Origin: Bacteroides pyogenes_A
Lineage (GTDB): Bacteria; Bacteroidota; Bacteroidia; Bacteroidales; Bacteroidaceae
Assembly (NCBI RefSeq): GCF_048595595.1
Contig: NZ_CP184347.1
DNA: 64,000 bases
Reading direction: 5' to 3' (one strand)
In this document: piece by piece, positions 1 through 9,495 of the stretch
Layout of the letters: every line of letters begins with the position of its first letter
Numbering within the stretch: the first letter of the stretch is position 1
Program-made: the position numbers and the translations under genes
Notes under the pieces: model-generated
Told to the model about the DNA's origin: nothing
Database searches by the model: none
The model's input: the letters and a program-made list of their open reading frames with translations, nothing else

Positions 1-551
1 TCGAATCTCGACGAGCAAATATCGATACATATATTATTTGCTGTCGGGCATATTGCCAATGTATAATAAGATTAAAATCCGAAGGAGGCTTTGATTGGCG
101 TGTTTACGGTTGTCTTATTGAGAAACAGCCAATAAATGTAAATTTTGCTACAGAGGTTTGCATTTGATGTGTCGTATAATTGGATTTCTTAAAAATATAT
201 TCGCAATAAATAACATTTGCAGTATTTATCCGCTAAGATATGTTTTAAATTGGAAAAAAACTGTTTTATTTCAAACCTAAGTGAAGGCTTTTATATTTAT
301 TTTGCAAATCATTTGTAGCATGTTGCCCTAATCTTTTGTATTAATAGCCTTTTCTCCTTGTGATGGAGAAAACGGTTTCTCTCTCTCTTTGTAAGCATGA
401 GTTGTACAAACACCGGTTTTTATTATAAACGGAGTTTCATTTTTCCTCGATTTACAGGAGAATATGGCAAGAAATTGGAAATAAAAGCGGGAAATCGATA
501 ATACCCTTTATCCTTTTTAGTTTAGTGGTGCAGAATCTGAAGGTTTTTATC
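1..551. other. AT-rich stretch without a recognisable gene
   Basis: I see no credible reading frame, tRNA or clear repeat here. The sequence is AT-rich with short homopolymers and a CT-rich patch near 380-390. It probably contains the 3' flank of a gene lying outside the window and the upstream region of the membrane protein at 599. Confidence 0.5.
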
Positions 552-559
552 TATATTTG
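552..559 (+). promoter_or_regulatory. Bacteroidetes -7 element for the membrane protein at 599
   Basis: The octamer TATATTTG matches TAnnTTTG exactly. It ends 39 bp before the ATG at 599, so transcription would begin near 565. This supports the ATG at 599 rather than the in-frame TTG at 557, which lies inside the element. No clear -33 TTTG was found. Confidence 0.55.
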
Positions 560-598
560 CTTTTAGTCGGTATATATGAAAAACTCTCTTTATTTATT

Positions 599-1309
599 AT
601 GAATGCAATGCTGTTAGCCGAACGGTTGTTTTATTTTACTCATGGAATGAGTTTCTTGTTTTTTTTGTTTGCAAGCATTTACTTGTTGAAAGATAAGGAT
701 GCTTCCCGTTTGCGTAAAGTATTGGGTTATGTCGTTTTATTCTGGTTCTTTTTAGAAGTCAAAGATCTTTTCTTGTATTTATCGGAAGCCGTCAGGCATA
801 CTTATTTTTCCAATTTATTGGTGATGGTCGATATGTTGGCTGTCCCCGTATGCACATTTTATTTGTTTGAGCTTTTATCTCCCGGGTGGATGAATTGGAA
901 AAGAGCAGTCGTTATTGAATTATTTCTGTTAGTCTGCATCGCAGGCTATGTTTTGACAGCTTCGGAGTTGTGGATGGAAGTGTTGAATTTCTATGTGATA
1001 TTTTATTCTATCATAGTCATTTGGATACTTCGCGGCGCGGTAAATCGCTACAACAGATATATTCAGACCAATTATTCCAATACTGAGCGTATCAACGTGC
1101 GTTGGCTGCGTCAAGTCACCTTTTTTATGTTTCTCTGCTTGTCGGTATGGATGTATTCCTTGATAGCGAATTCATGGTTCATGCCGTACCGGGCGAACCG
1201 GATGAAGCAACCTGACGAAGAACTGAATATCCCGAGGCTATCGGGAACTTATCTGTTTTCTTCCGACGTGCCCGCTTTGGACGGACTGGTATTGATTACT
1301 AACTATTAG
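599..1309 (+). CDS. Multi-pass membrane protein, possibly the truncated sensor part of a membrane-anchored regulator
   Basis: The product is about 236 residues with roughly six hydrophobic segments in the first 200, separated by short loops; one conspicuous loop reads NRYIQTNYSNTERINVRWLR. This layout resembles the N-terminal membrane half of Bacteroides AraC-type or kinase-like regulators, which normally continue into a cytoplasmic output domain. Here the last 40 or so residues are hydrophilic, unlike any helix-turn-helix or kinase I know, and the frame then stops. The gene may therefore be cut short or have a scrambled 3' end. The start was chosen as the first ATG after the -7 element. The family assignment is inference; only the membrane topology is visible. 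Confidence 0.5.
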   Translation: MNAMLLAERLFYFTHGMSFLFFLFASIYLLKDKDASRLRKVLGYVVLFWFFLEVKDLFLYLSEAVRHTYFSNLLVMVDMLAVPVCTFYLFELLSPGWMNWKRAVVIELFLLVCIAGYVLTASELWMEVLNFYVIFYSIIVIWILRGAVNRYNRYIQTNYSNTERINVRWLRQVTFFMFLCLSVWMYSLIANSWFMPYRANRMKQPDEELNIPRLSGTYLFSSDVPALDGLVLITNY

Positions 1310-1420
1310 TGTGAAAACAATAGAAAGCTTACCGCACCATGATTGAAAAAACAATTGGGGAAACAAAACATAAATGTTGTTATTTATAACTTTGTACAAA
1401 TCAATTTTAAAAAATAATAT

Positions 1421-2344
1421 TCAATTTGCATCCGCACGGTAGCCTTCGAGCAACTCATCGTTCTCTATCAGGAAGGGCGACGCTGTTGGCTGGTTCCACT
1501 CTATATCATATTGCTCCATCAAATAGTCGTTCAGTTCGCTGCGGTTATTGAATACGATTGCCTGATATGGTTCCTGAAACGCCAGTTTCTCCACAAAGAG
1601 CAGTTTGTCGCCCAAAGGAAGCAGTACGCCGGTATGTCCCACGAAGAGGAAGCTCTCGTCCGGTGTGATTGCCGAGTGCATCACCACAGAAATCAGAGAG
1701 GCTTTCGTCGTGTCGTTCTTATGTATGAAGCGTATGCCTTTGCTCCGCCAATCGTTTCGGATATTTTTCAGATGTTTGTCGAGATCCTTTTCGTAAGGTG
1801 TGGGAATGGCGCCGAACAAACTTCTGAAAGCCTGTCGCTCTTCGGAAGAAAAGAGTGTGCGGCCGCAATGGTCTATCGCCCTTTCATCGAAGATAAGCGT
1901 TTCCGGGCATTTGTCCGCAGGCCGTTCGACGGTGATAAAGTCACTCAGCAGACTGAAAGCGGTGATGCGGCAATTATAGCCTATGAAATCCGGATATTTT
2001 TCTTCCTATATTGTTTGCATCGTCGCCTTATCATAAGGAGGCGAGACAGTATCCAGCTTGGCGAAACCGCTTTTCACAAGTCCATTGCCTTCGATCGCTT
2101 CGTTGAATTGATTTACGTTTTGGAAAAAAGAAACGATGTTTTCGGGAGATATGCCGGCATCTGTCATTGCTTTTGCCACTTTATCTTGTGTCGGTTTGTC
2201 GAGCAGGTTCGAATAAGCGATGTTTCCGCAGGAGAACCTGTCGCTTGTATGGCTGTTTTTTTGTTTATTATTGCCACATCCCGTAAATAATGCCAATCCG
2301 GCGATGGCTATTGCAATGCTCATGAGAAAGTTTTTTGTATTCAT
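1421..2344 (-). pseudogene. DUF4300-type lipoprotein gene interrupted by an in-frame TAG
   Basis: Reading from 2344 gives a lipoprotein signal peptide (MNTKNF..., lipobox LFTGC) and then sequence typical of DUF4300 proteins (IAYSNLLDKPTQDKVAKAM). The frame stops at TAG 2006-2008 after 112 residues. The same frame continues without another stop to 1421, giving EEKYPDFIGYNCRITAFSLL and onward, so the whole unit would be about 307 codons, the expected family size. The stop sits where Trp (TGG) would fit, suggesting a single G-to-A change or a sequencing error. The second half alone would begin at 1819. It follows the M1 peptidase on the same strand after about 60 bp. The function of the family is unknown; the signal peptide indicates export. 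Confidence 0.75.
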
Positions 2345-2403
2345 ATCCGTTTTATTTTTTATAAATTATTTTCCAAGTTCGTTGTACGTCGTCTATATAT
2401 GGC

Positions 2404-4886
2404 TCAGTTATTAATAAATTCCATTGTTTCACGGAGCAGGCGCACCTGCTCTCTTGCCGAAGGCGTTTCGGGCAATCCTTTTTTTATCTTCAGGCCATCA
2501 TCAAGCACTTTCAGTATTAAGTTTCGAGTGGTTTTATCATCATTTAGATAAGGTTTCATTTCCCGAAACGGATGCACGGTTTTTTCTACCAATGCTGTTT
2601 TGTCTATCGACATTGCCCATTGGTATCCTTCACGAAAGACGGCAGCCTTTTGGGGATTCTCTTTTTCTATGAAGGGATAATATATCAGGTTGCCCATCAA
2701 TCGTTCCAGATATTTTGTCATTCGGTGTCGGACGATGGTTGGAGCCAGTTCGACCAATTGGTCGCTTGTCATATCTTCCGGACTCGACTGTAACAGAAAA
2801 TTCTTTGCTTTTTCGGGATTGATTGCGGCAATGCCATTCAGCGCCGCATTCCTGACCGAGGCCGAGCATATTGCCAAACCTTGTTCGAAGAGAGGCAAGT
2901 ATCTCTTATCCTGTGTGCTTGCCAGTGTCCACATCCCGGCGGATTTTACGAGGTTATTCGGGTCGGACTTTACGATATTCGCAATTGTTGAAAGTTCGCT
3001 CCGGCTCAATATGTCGGCGGGAAGGTCGGTCAATGCTTTTATCCGAATATGATGGCAGGGGTCGTCGGCAGCCGCCAGCAGAATGGCTTTGTTATTGTTT
3101 GCGGCGGCGAATGAAACCGCCTGATACCTGCTTTTAAGACTTTTCGCGTTGCGATACTGAAAGAGATATTCTTCCTTCGTTTTCTCTGCGAGTTCTTTCA
3201 TAAGGATTACCCCTCTTGGGTCGATGTCCGTTAAGTCGGGTTTCTTTCCTGCGGCAAACGTGAAGACATTCTCTTTCTTTGCCTCTACCCATACCTTGTG
3301 ACGCTGATAGCTCCCGGCTTCATATACGTCTATTTCGAGCGGGAACTCGAACAGTGCGCTGCTGTCTTGCTGCTGGACGATGTGCACGGCAAGGGTTTGT
3401 CTTGCCGCATCGTAGCGCGTTTCTGCTTTTACCAGAGGATGTCCGTAGCCGAAGAACCATTGGTTGAAAAACCAGTTGAGGTCTTTTCCGCTCACTTTCT
3501 CGAAAGCCCGGCGTATGTCATGCACTTCGGCCGTTCCGAACTCGTGCCGCCTGAGGAAGTGGCCGATTCCTTCAAAAAACGCTTCGTCGCCCAGATAATT
3601 GCGGAGCATGTGCAGAATCATTCCACCTTTATTATAGGAGACTTTGTCGAACATGTCTTCTTTGTCTTCGTATCCGAAGCGTACGGCCCGCTTGGCGAAG
3701 TCTGCGGGGTGGTTGTGATATTCTCTTGCTTTCTGTAGCAGGTGAAAGTCGGCGTCGTCGATGCCATGCTTATGTTCCATCCACAGGTATTCGGCATAGT
3801 TGGCAAAGGCCTCGTTCACCACAAGGTTCGACCAGCTTTCGGCCGTCACCAGATTGCCGAACCAGTGGTGGGCGACTTCATGGGCTATCACTGTCTCCCA
3901 ATGGTTTGTGTCGGCTAATACATCGGGGGGTGTATGGCAGATTCGGCATGGCTGACGGCTGTCGTGTTCTCCATCCCGCCGGCGATGAAATCGCGGACCA
4001 CGATTTGGGCGTATTTCTGCCAAGGGAAATCGTAGCGGAACTTACGGGAGTAGAACTCTATCATTTCCCGTGTGGCGCCGAACACTTGCTTTGCCATCGG
4101 CTCGTGCCCTTTTTCTACATAATATTCGATAGGCACTTTCCCTCGCCAGGGCGTATCTCTGACTACGGCGAACTCGCCCGCCGCCATAAAGAAAAGGTAA
4201 GGAGCGTGTTTGTGGCGCATCACCCAATGATCGGTGCGCGTGTGATCGTCGTTCTGCTCGGAGGCTTGCAGCAAACCGTTCGACAGGGTGGTGTAGCTGT
4301 CCGGTACGGTGATGTAAATCTCCTGTGTGGTTTTCTGATTAGGCTTGTCGATGGTTGGAAACCAGCACGAGGCGTATTCGGTTTCTCCCTGCGTCCAGAC
4401 TTGCGTAGGCAGTTCGGCGCCTTCTCCTTTGGGGTTGATAAAGTAAAGCCCTTTCGTGTCCGAAAAAGTACGTTTGCCTCTGTCCGCCACCAGCTCGGGC
4501 TGTGCCGTATAGCGGATGTATACGGTGTATTCTTCGTTGCTGCGGTATGTTCTGTCCAGCTCGATGCTGAGCGAATCGTTTCGATAGAGGAAGCGGAGCG
4601 GCTTTTTCTCTCCATTCGTGCCGATAGCCACTTCGTGTATCAACATCGCTTTGGCATCCAGCAGCAGGCGGTTTGTCGGGTAGAAATACGGCGATGCCGT
4701 GAGCCACTCCTCGCCGTTCATCGTTTGGTTGTCGAAGTTGAAGCTTACTTTCAGCTTGGTGTGTTTCAGTTCGGTATGCTTGACGGGCGTATGTCGGTAG
4801 ATGCTTCTGCCCGATGTGTCGGTTTGTGGCTTCGCCTGCAATCCGCAGAAAAAAAAGAAGGCAAGGAAAACAAGAATTCTTCTCAT
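2404..4886 (-). pseudogene. M1-family zinc aminopeptidase, frameshifted
   Basis: Two overlapping frames (4886 to 3915, and about 3930 to 2404) together make one M1 aminopeptidase of about 827 residues. The first frame has a signal peptide and the N-terminal beta domain, and ends just after the substrate-binding GGMEN motif. The second carries the zinc site HEVAHHWFG and the third ligand in NEAFANYAEYLW, followed by the helical C-terminal domain. The frames meet at a run of six G on the plus strand (3925-3930); one more G would restore a continuous frame. M1 enzymes of this type trim N-terminal residues from peptides in the periplasm. The gene lies 102 bp downstream of the deacetylase gene, probably in the same transcript. 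A true pseudogene, a slippage-controlled gene and a sequencing error cannot be told apart here. Confidence 0.85.
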
Positions 4887-4988
4887 CGGTTCGGTTATAT
4901 ATCGGTTCGGGTATATAAAAAGAAAACGCCGGGCGGATTGATTTTGCTCGCTCCTCCCAACGTTTGTCCTTTTTATTCCTTCATAAGG

Positions 4989-6500
4989 TTATTTGCCGCT
5001 GTTGTAAACATGGTTGTTCTTGATTTGTTTGTTGGCAAACAGTTCATCAAGTGTTACAATGCGATATCCCTTTGCCTTGAGGTTGCGGATGACTGCGGGG
5101 ATGGCTTCCACAGTCGTTTTGTGGATGTCGTGTCCCAAGATGATGGCATTCGGCGAGGCTTTCGACATTTCGCTTGCCACCCTTTCGGCGTCGCGGTATT
5201 TCCAGTCGAGCGGGTCGATGTTCCATGCAATGACGGGGCGGTTGACGAGCGCCAGTTTGTCGTTGGTGTAAGCCCCGTAAGGAAAGCGGAAATAACCCGG
5301 TTTTCCGCCGGTGATTTCCTGTGCGATATCGTCGGTAAGCGTTATCTGGCGTTGTGCTTCTTCTACCGATATTTTGGCAAAGTTCTTATGGTCGTACGAG
5401 TGGTTGCCGATGTTGTGTCCCTCTTCCGCCATGCGCCGCATGGTCTGTTTCTGTACGGCGGCGGATTTGCCCAGCACGAAGAATGTGGCTTTTACGTTCT
5501 CTGCTTTGAGAATGTCGAGCAAGCGGGCGGTGTACACCGACGGACCGTCGTCGAAGGTGAGGGCTACACAAGGCGCTTGCAGGTCTTCTGCAGATGGGGT
5601 TGGTTGAGGGCGGGGAGGAGTTGCGACAACAATCTCTTCCTCCACTTTTTTCGATTCAACGAAGAGAGACGCAAACGTCTTTTTAAGATATTTGTCGATA
5701 ACAGGGCGGGGGATTTTTATGGTGAACGAACCCATGGAGCCGCTGGCTATCTGATATTTGTCGAAGATTACGTACCATTGTTTGTTCTCGTCGAAAAACA
5801 GTGCGTCGTAGTTCTCTTCTGTCGGTTTTGTTCCTTCCTCGATATCGGCCAACATGTTCTTCCACACCGTTTCACGCTCTTCCTGATTGGCAAAGGTGTT
5901 GCTTTGGTCTAACCTCTCGCGGACGGCTTTCTCGGCCATGCTTCTCACTTCGGAAGCAAAACCCTCGAATGCTTCGTTGTTTTCGAACAAATCGGCGGGC
6001 GACACTCGCTTTTTGTTCTTCAGATCGAATATGGAAGCGTGAAAGGTATCTTCGTAATTATTGCCGTACGAAGTGCTTCGGCTGTAAAAGAAAACCAATA
6101 GCTCGTCCGAACGGAACTTGATTTCGAAATGCTGGTTGAAATCCAAAGCGGAAGTGGCATTGTCTCCATATTGCTTTACTTCGTTTTTGAATTCATCGAT
6201 AAATTTCTGAGAGAATTTTCGTTCGTATTCGTTCACGAACCGATACTTTGTAACGGGGAAAGAAACGGTGAGATGGCTTTTGTCGGGGTCGTTGCCGATT
6301 CTCATCGTAAAGACCTGAATATCTTCGTCCGAGTCGTTCAGCGTGATCTCTTCGGTAAGTTCCGAAAGTTGCGTCACTTCAACGGAGTCAAGAACCGTGT
6401 CCGTTTCTGAGACGCTTTTCGAGGATTGTTTGGAACCGCATCCTGCCACCAGCAAGAGGGACAACGCTCCGGAAAGAAAAAAACGATAATTCTTCGTCAT
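4989..6500 (-). CDS. Lipoprotein polysaccharide deacetylase (PdaC-like, NodB domain)
   Basis: The 503-residue product begins with a lipoprotein signal peptide (lipobox LVAGC). Residues up to about 290 resemble the DUF4163/DUF3298 module that precedes the NodB domain in Bacillus PdaC. The NodB domain starts near residue 312 and shows the family motifs: TFDDGPS with the catalytic Asp and metal-binding Asp, the metal-binding pair in NHSYDH, RFPYGAY, DPLDW, and the C-terminal GHDIHKTT. Such enzymes remove acetyl groups from peptidoglycan or other N-acetylated glycans. Lipidation places it on a membrane facing the periplasm or cell surface. It leads a minus-strand group with the M1 peptidase and the DUF4300 lipoprotein. 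The exact substrate cannot be read from sequence. Confidence 0.88.
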   Translation of the reverse strand: MTKNYRFFLSGALSLLLVAGCGSKQSSKSVSETDTVLDSVEVTQLSELTEEITLNDSDEDIQVFTMRIGNDPDKSHLTVSFPVTKYRFVNEYERKFSQKFIDEFKNEVKQYGDNATSALDFNQHFEIKFRSDELLVFFYSRSTSYGNNYEDTFHASIFDLKNKKRVSPADLFENNEAFEGFASEVRSMAEKAVRERLDQSNTFANQEERETVWKNMLADIEEGTKPTEENYDALFFDENKQWYVIFDKYQIASGSMGSFTIKIPRPVIDKYLKKTFASLFVESKKVEEEIVVATPPRPQPTPSAEDLQAPCVALTFDDGPSVYTARLLDILKAENVKATFFVLGKSAAVQKQTMRRMAEEGHNIGNHSYDHKNFAKISVEEAQRQITLTDDIAQEITGGKPGYFRFPYGAYTNDKLALVNRPVIAWNIDPLDWKYRDAERVASEMSKASPNAIILGHDIHKTTVEAIPAVIRNLKAKGYRIVTLDELFANKQIKNNHVYNSGK

Positions 6501-6598
6501 AAGGCTTTTGATTTAATTTGAAACTGCTTTGTTTGGTTCGAAATAAGAAATTCGATGTGTTTTCTTTTTTTTAAAAAGAAATGTGATAAATCACGGTG

Positions 6599-6628
6599 CA
6601 AATATACTGCTTTTGCTTCGAATAGCAA
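6599..6628 (-). promoter_or_regulatory. Promoter of the deacetylase group
   Basis: On the minus strand a TTG (6626-6628) is followed after 19 bp by TATATTTG (6599-6606), an exact -7 match. It would give a leader of about 90 nt before the ATG at 6500. Confidence 0.65.
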
Positions 6629-6953
6629 GTTTTTTGCCGCGACTTCCTTCTTCCTGTCCGCCAGTCTCTGTTTTCTGTCATATACTGTATGCCGGTTTTG
6701 AAAACCAGTCGGTTAGACAAGCGTTCGCAACCGGTTCATACGCTTTGTTTTCACGCTGCGCATACGGACGGTTTTAAATCTGTTCCTTAATTCATGAGCA
6801 TGCTGCTTCTGGGGAGGTTGGATATATGTAAACGGTGATTTCTCCCGCAGGCTGCCTCCGGTATCGGCAGGCTGTAAAGTTAACCCGCTTGCGAACAAGG
6901 CGGAAAGAGGTAGCCAAAGATGCTGAGGAGGGTGACGATATATAGTTTCATTA

Positions 6954-7015
6954 GTTTCCCTTATGGGAAACAAAAGTTTCCCCAGCGGGACACAAAAGTT
7001 TCCCCAGTGGGAAAC
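6954..7015. repeat. Three tandem 22-bp palindromic units
   Basis: Units begin at 6954, 6976 and 6998 with a period of exactly 22 bp. The first is a perfect inverted repeat, GTTTCCCTTATGGGAAAC; the second and third keep the ends but have CAGC or CAGT in the centre. Units are separated by AAAA. A fourth, degenerate unit may follow at about 7017-7040. The array lies in a 650-bp region without a convincing gene between the deacetylase promoter and the 3' end of typA. Confidence 0.85.
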
Positions 7016-7065
7016 TAAAGCTTCAATACGGGGAATCTGTGCTTCCTCGCCATCGGCAGAATGAG

Positions 7066-7129
7066 GCAAGCCCTGCTTCGGGGACATCGGACTGCGATTT
7101 CCGCAGAATGTCCCGTAAGCAGGGCTTGC
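7066..7129 (-). terminator. Long hairpin 3' of typA
   Basis: Arms 7066-7087 and 7108-7129 match at 20 of 22 positions. The 20-nt loop contains a nested stem (CTGCG, ATTTC, CGCAG). It starts 28 bp beyond the typA stop on the transcribed side. There is no clear U tract, so it may be a 3'-end stabiliser or an inverted-repeat element rather than a classical terminator. Confidence 0.55.
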
Positions 7130-7157
7130 CGTGGTGTCCGTATATGAGCGATTCGGC

Positions 7158-8957
7158 CTACGATTTGTTGGCGCGCTTGCGCTCGATCTCGTCCAGAATT
7201 ACCTTGCGCATACGCATTGCCTTCGGAGTAACCTCTACGTACTCGTCTTCCTTGATGTACTCCAGCGCCTCCTCGAGCGAGAACTGTACGGGAGGAATCA
7301 GGCGTGCCTTTTCGTCGGAGCCGGAGGCGCGCATGTTGGTCAGCTTCTTCGATTTGGTTACGTTGATCACCAGGTCGTTGTCGTGCGAGTGTTCGCCTAC
7401 CACCTGACCGGCATACACGTCTTCCTGCGGGAAGATGAAGAACTTGCCCCGGTCTTGCAGCTTGTCGATGGCATACGCGAAAGCCGTTCCGCCCTCCATC
7501 GCAATCATCGAGCCGTTGGTGCGGCGTTCGATCTCCCCTTTGTACGGCTGATATTCTTTGAAGCGGTGGGCCATGATTGCCTCGCCTGCCGAGGCTGTCA
7601 GCACGTTGGTACGCAATCCGATGATGCCGCGCGAAGGCATGTCGAACTCGAGGTTGATTCGTTCGCCCGTATTCTCCATTTTCACCATTTCACCTTTGCG
7701 GCGGGTCACCATATCGATGATTTTGCTCGAATACTCTTCGGGCACGTTGATGGTGAGCTCTTCTATCGGCTCGCACTTCACGCCGTTTATTTCTTTGTAG
7801 ATCACTTGCGGCTGTCCCACTTGCAGCTCGTATCCCTCGCGGCGCATGGTTTCGATGAGTACCGAGAGGTGAAGCACGCCGCGTCCCGATACAATCCATT
7901 TTCCGTCCTCTTCGCTCTTTTTCACGCGGAGCGCCAGATTCTTGTCGAGTTCCTTCGTAAGACGGTCGTGTATATGGCGTGAGGTGACGAACTTGCCGTC
8001 TTTGCCGAAGAACGGCGAATCGTTGATGGTGAACAGCATGCTCATCGTCGGCTCGTCGATGGCGATGGGCGGCAATGCCTCCGGACGCTCGAAATCGCAT
8101 ACGGTGTCGCCGATTTCGAACCCGTCGATACCTACCAGCGCGCACAAGTCGCCCGACGAAACCTCTGCCGTCTTCACCCGTCCCAAGCCTTCGAATACGT
8201 GAAGCTCTTTGATTTTGCTTTTAACGATGCTCCCGTCTCGCTTCACAAGCGATACGTTCATCCCCTCCTTCAGGGTGCCCCGATGCACGCGCCCGATGGC
8301 GATGCGTCCGGTGTACGAAGAGTAGTCGAGCGAAGTAATCAGCATTTGCGGAGTTCCTTCGAGCTTTTCGGGAGCAGGTATGTTTTCGATGATGCAGTCG
8401 AGCAGCGGAGCGATGCTATCCGTAGGCTTCTGCCAGTCGGTGCTCATCCAGTTGTTTTTTGCCGAACCGTAAATCACCGGGAAATCGAGCTGTTCTTCCG
8501 TAGCGTTGAGGCTGAACATCAGATCGAACACCATCTCGTACACCTCTTCCGGGCGACAGTTCGGCTTATCCACCTTATTTACCACCACAATAGGCTTTAA
8601 TCCTATTTCCAAAGCCTTTTGCAGAACGAAACGCGTCTGCGGCATGGGCCCTTCGAAAGCGTCTACCAATAATATACATCCGTCGGCCATATTCAGCACG
8701 CGTTCTACTTCGCCGCCGAAGTCGCTGTGTCCCGGAGTGTCGATGATATTGATTTTAGTACCGTTGTAGCTGATGGATACATTTTTGGAGAGAATCGTTA
8801 TCCCGCGTTCGCGTTCCAGATCGTTGTTGTCCAAAATAAGCTCGCCGCTGTTCTGATTGCTGCGGAACAGATTTCCGGCCAAAAGCATCTTGTCAACCAA
8901 CGTTGTTTTCCCATGGTCCACATGGGCAATGATTGCAATGTTCCTAATATTTTGCAT
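7158..8957 (-). CDS. typA: Ribosome-associated translational GTPase TypA/BipA
   Basis: The 599-residue protein has the elongation-factor GTPase domain at its N terminus: AHVDHGKT at residues 11-18, the RGITI switch, DTPGHSDFGGEV, and NKVDKP. EF-Tu-like and EF-G-like beta and alpha/beta domains and the TypA-specific C-terminal domain follow, and the full family length is present. TypA binds the 70S ribosome and helps large-subunit assembly and translation under cold or other stress. The longer frame starting at 8981 was rejected because its first codons overlap the -7 element at 8979-8986; MQNIRN at 8957 is the usual N terminus. It is divergent from rpsO. Confidence 0.96.
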   Translation of the reverse strand: MQNIRNIAIIAHVDHGKTTLVDKMLLAGNLFRSNQNSGELILDNNDLERERGITILSKNVSISYNGTKINIIDTPGHSDFGGEVERVLNMADGCILLVDAFEGPMPQTRFVLQKALEIGLKPIVVVNKVDKPNCRPEEVYEMVFDLMFSLNATEEQLDFPVIYGSAKNNWMSTDWQKPTDSIAPLLDCIIENIPAPEKLEGTPQMLITSLDYSSYTGRIAIGRVHRGTLKEGMNVSLVKRDGSIVKSKIKELHVFEGLGRVKTAEVSSGDLCALVGIDGFEIGDTVCDFERPEALPPIAIDEPTMSMLFTINDSPFFGKDGKFVTSRHIHDRLTKELDKNLALRVKKSEEDGKWIVSGRGVLHLSVLIETMRREGYELQVGQPQVIYKEINGVKCEPIEELTINVPEEYSSKIIDMVTRRKGEMVKMENTGERINLEFDMPSRGIIGLRTNVLTASAGEAIMAHRFKEYQPYKGEIERRTNGSMIAMEGGTAFAYAIDKLQDRGKFFIFPQEDVYAGQVVGEHSHDNDLVINVTKSKKLTNMRASGSDEKARLIPPVQFSLEEALEYIKEDEYVEVTPKAMRMRKVILDEIERKRANKS

Positions 8958-8978
8958 ATAATACCTATTATTTGTCGG

Positions 8979-8986
8979 CAAAGGTA
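8979..8986 (-). promoter_or_regulatory. -7 element of typA
   Basis: The minus strand reads TACCTTTG, an exact TAnnTTTG match. It ends about 21 bp before the ATG at 8957 and fixes that start. Confidence 0.65.
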
Positions 8987-9038
8987 CGAAAATAGGTGCA
9001 TAAATAGTGCTATCGCTTTGTTTTTTTTGGATAAAACG

Positions 9039-9069
9039 TTGTGAGATATAAAGATAATGTATATCTTTG
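9039..9069 (+). promoter_or_regulatory. Promoter of rpsO
   Basis: TTG (9039-9041) is followed after 20 bp by TATCTTTG (9062-9069). The leader to the ATG at 9114 would be about 40 nt. Confidence 0.7.
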
Positions 9070-9113
9070 CACGCTCAATAAGAATAATTTATCTATCAAA
9101 CTTCTAAAAAATT

Positions 9114-9383
9114 ATGTATTTAGACGCAGCTAAAAAGCAAGAAATCTTCGGAAAGTACGGAAAGTCTAACACTGATACTGGCTCGGCTGAGGCGCAGATA
9201 GCTTTGTTTTCATACCGTATTTCTCACCTGACTGAGCACATGAAGCTCAACAGAAAAGATTATAGTACAGAAAGAGCTTTGACAATGTTGGTAGGTAAGC
9301 GTCGTCGCTTACTCGATTACTTGAAGGCTAAAGATATCGAAAGATATCGTGCCATCATCAAAGAGCTTGGTTTGCGTAAGTAA
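9114..9383 (+). CDS. rpsO: 30S ribosomal protein S15
   Basis: The 89-residue product matches S15 over its whole length, with the typical GSAEAQIA, RISHLTEHMK, and MLVGKRRRLLDYL blocks. S15 binds the 16S rRNA three-way junction early in small-subunit assembly. The gene stands alone with its own promoter and a strong terminator directly behind it. The stop codon lies inside a small stem (GTAAGT, AATTTT, ACTTAC). Confidence 0.98.
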   Translation: MYLDAAKKQEIFGKYGKSNTDTGSAEAQIALFSYRISHLTEHMKLNRKDYSTERALTMLVGKRRRLLDYLKAKDIERYRAIIKELGLRK

Positions 9384-9409
9384 TTTTACTTACACTGAAA
9401 GGTTAAACG

Positions 9410-9446
9410 GAGGGTCTGCTGATTGGAAGCACACCCTCTTTTTTTT
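9410..9446 (+). terminator. Intrinsic terminator of rpsO
   Basis: Stem GAGGGT (9410-9415) pairs with ACCCTC (9433-9438), extended inward by TGCT with AGCA, followed by a run of eight T. Confidence 0.85.
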
Positions 9447-9459
9447 ATTTCCCCAAGTA

Positions 9460-9491
9460 TTGGCGTTAATCATAAATATCCGTTAACTTTG
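9460..9491 (+). promoter_or_regulatory. Promoter of queH, placed very close to the ATG
   Basis: TTGG (9460-9463), 20 bp, TAACTTTG (9484-9491). The ATG at 9496 lies only 4 bp beyond the -7 element, where the transcript itself should start, so the mRNA may have almost no leader. Confidence 0.6.
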
Positions 9492-9495
9492 CCGT

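Noticed and set aside
3726..5912. 728-residue plus-strand frame opposite the aminopeptidase and deacetylase
   Set aside because: It runs antisense to clearly recognisable genes and shows no family motif; it is a shadow frame.
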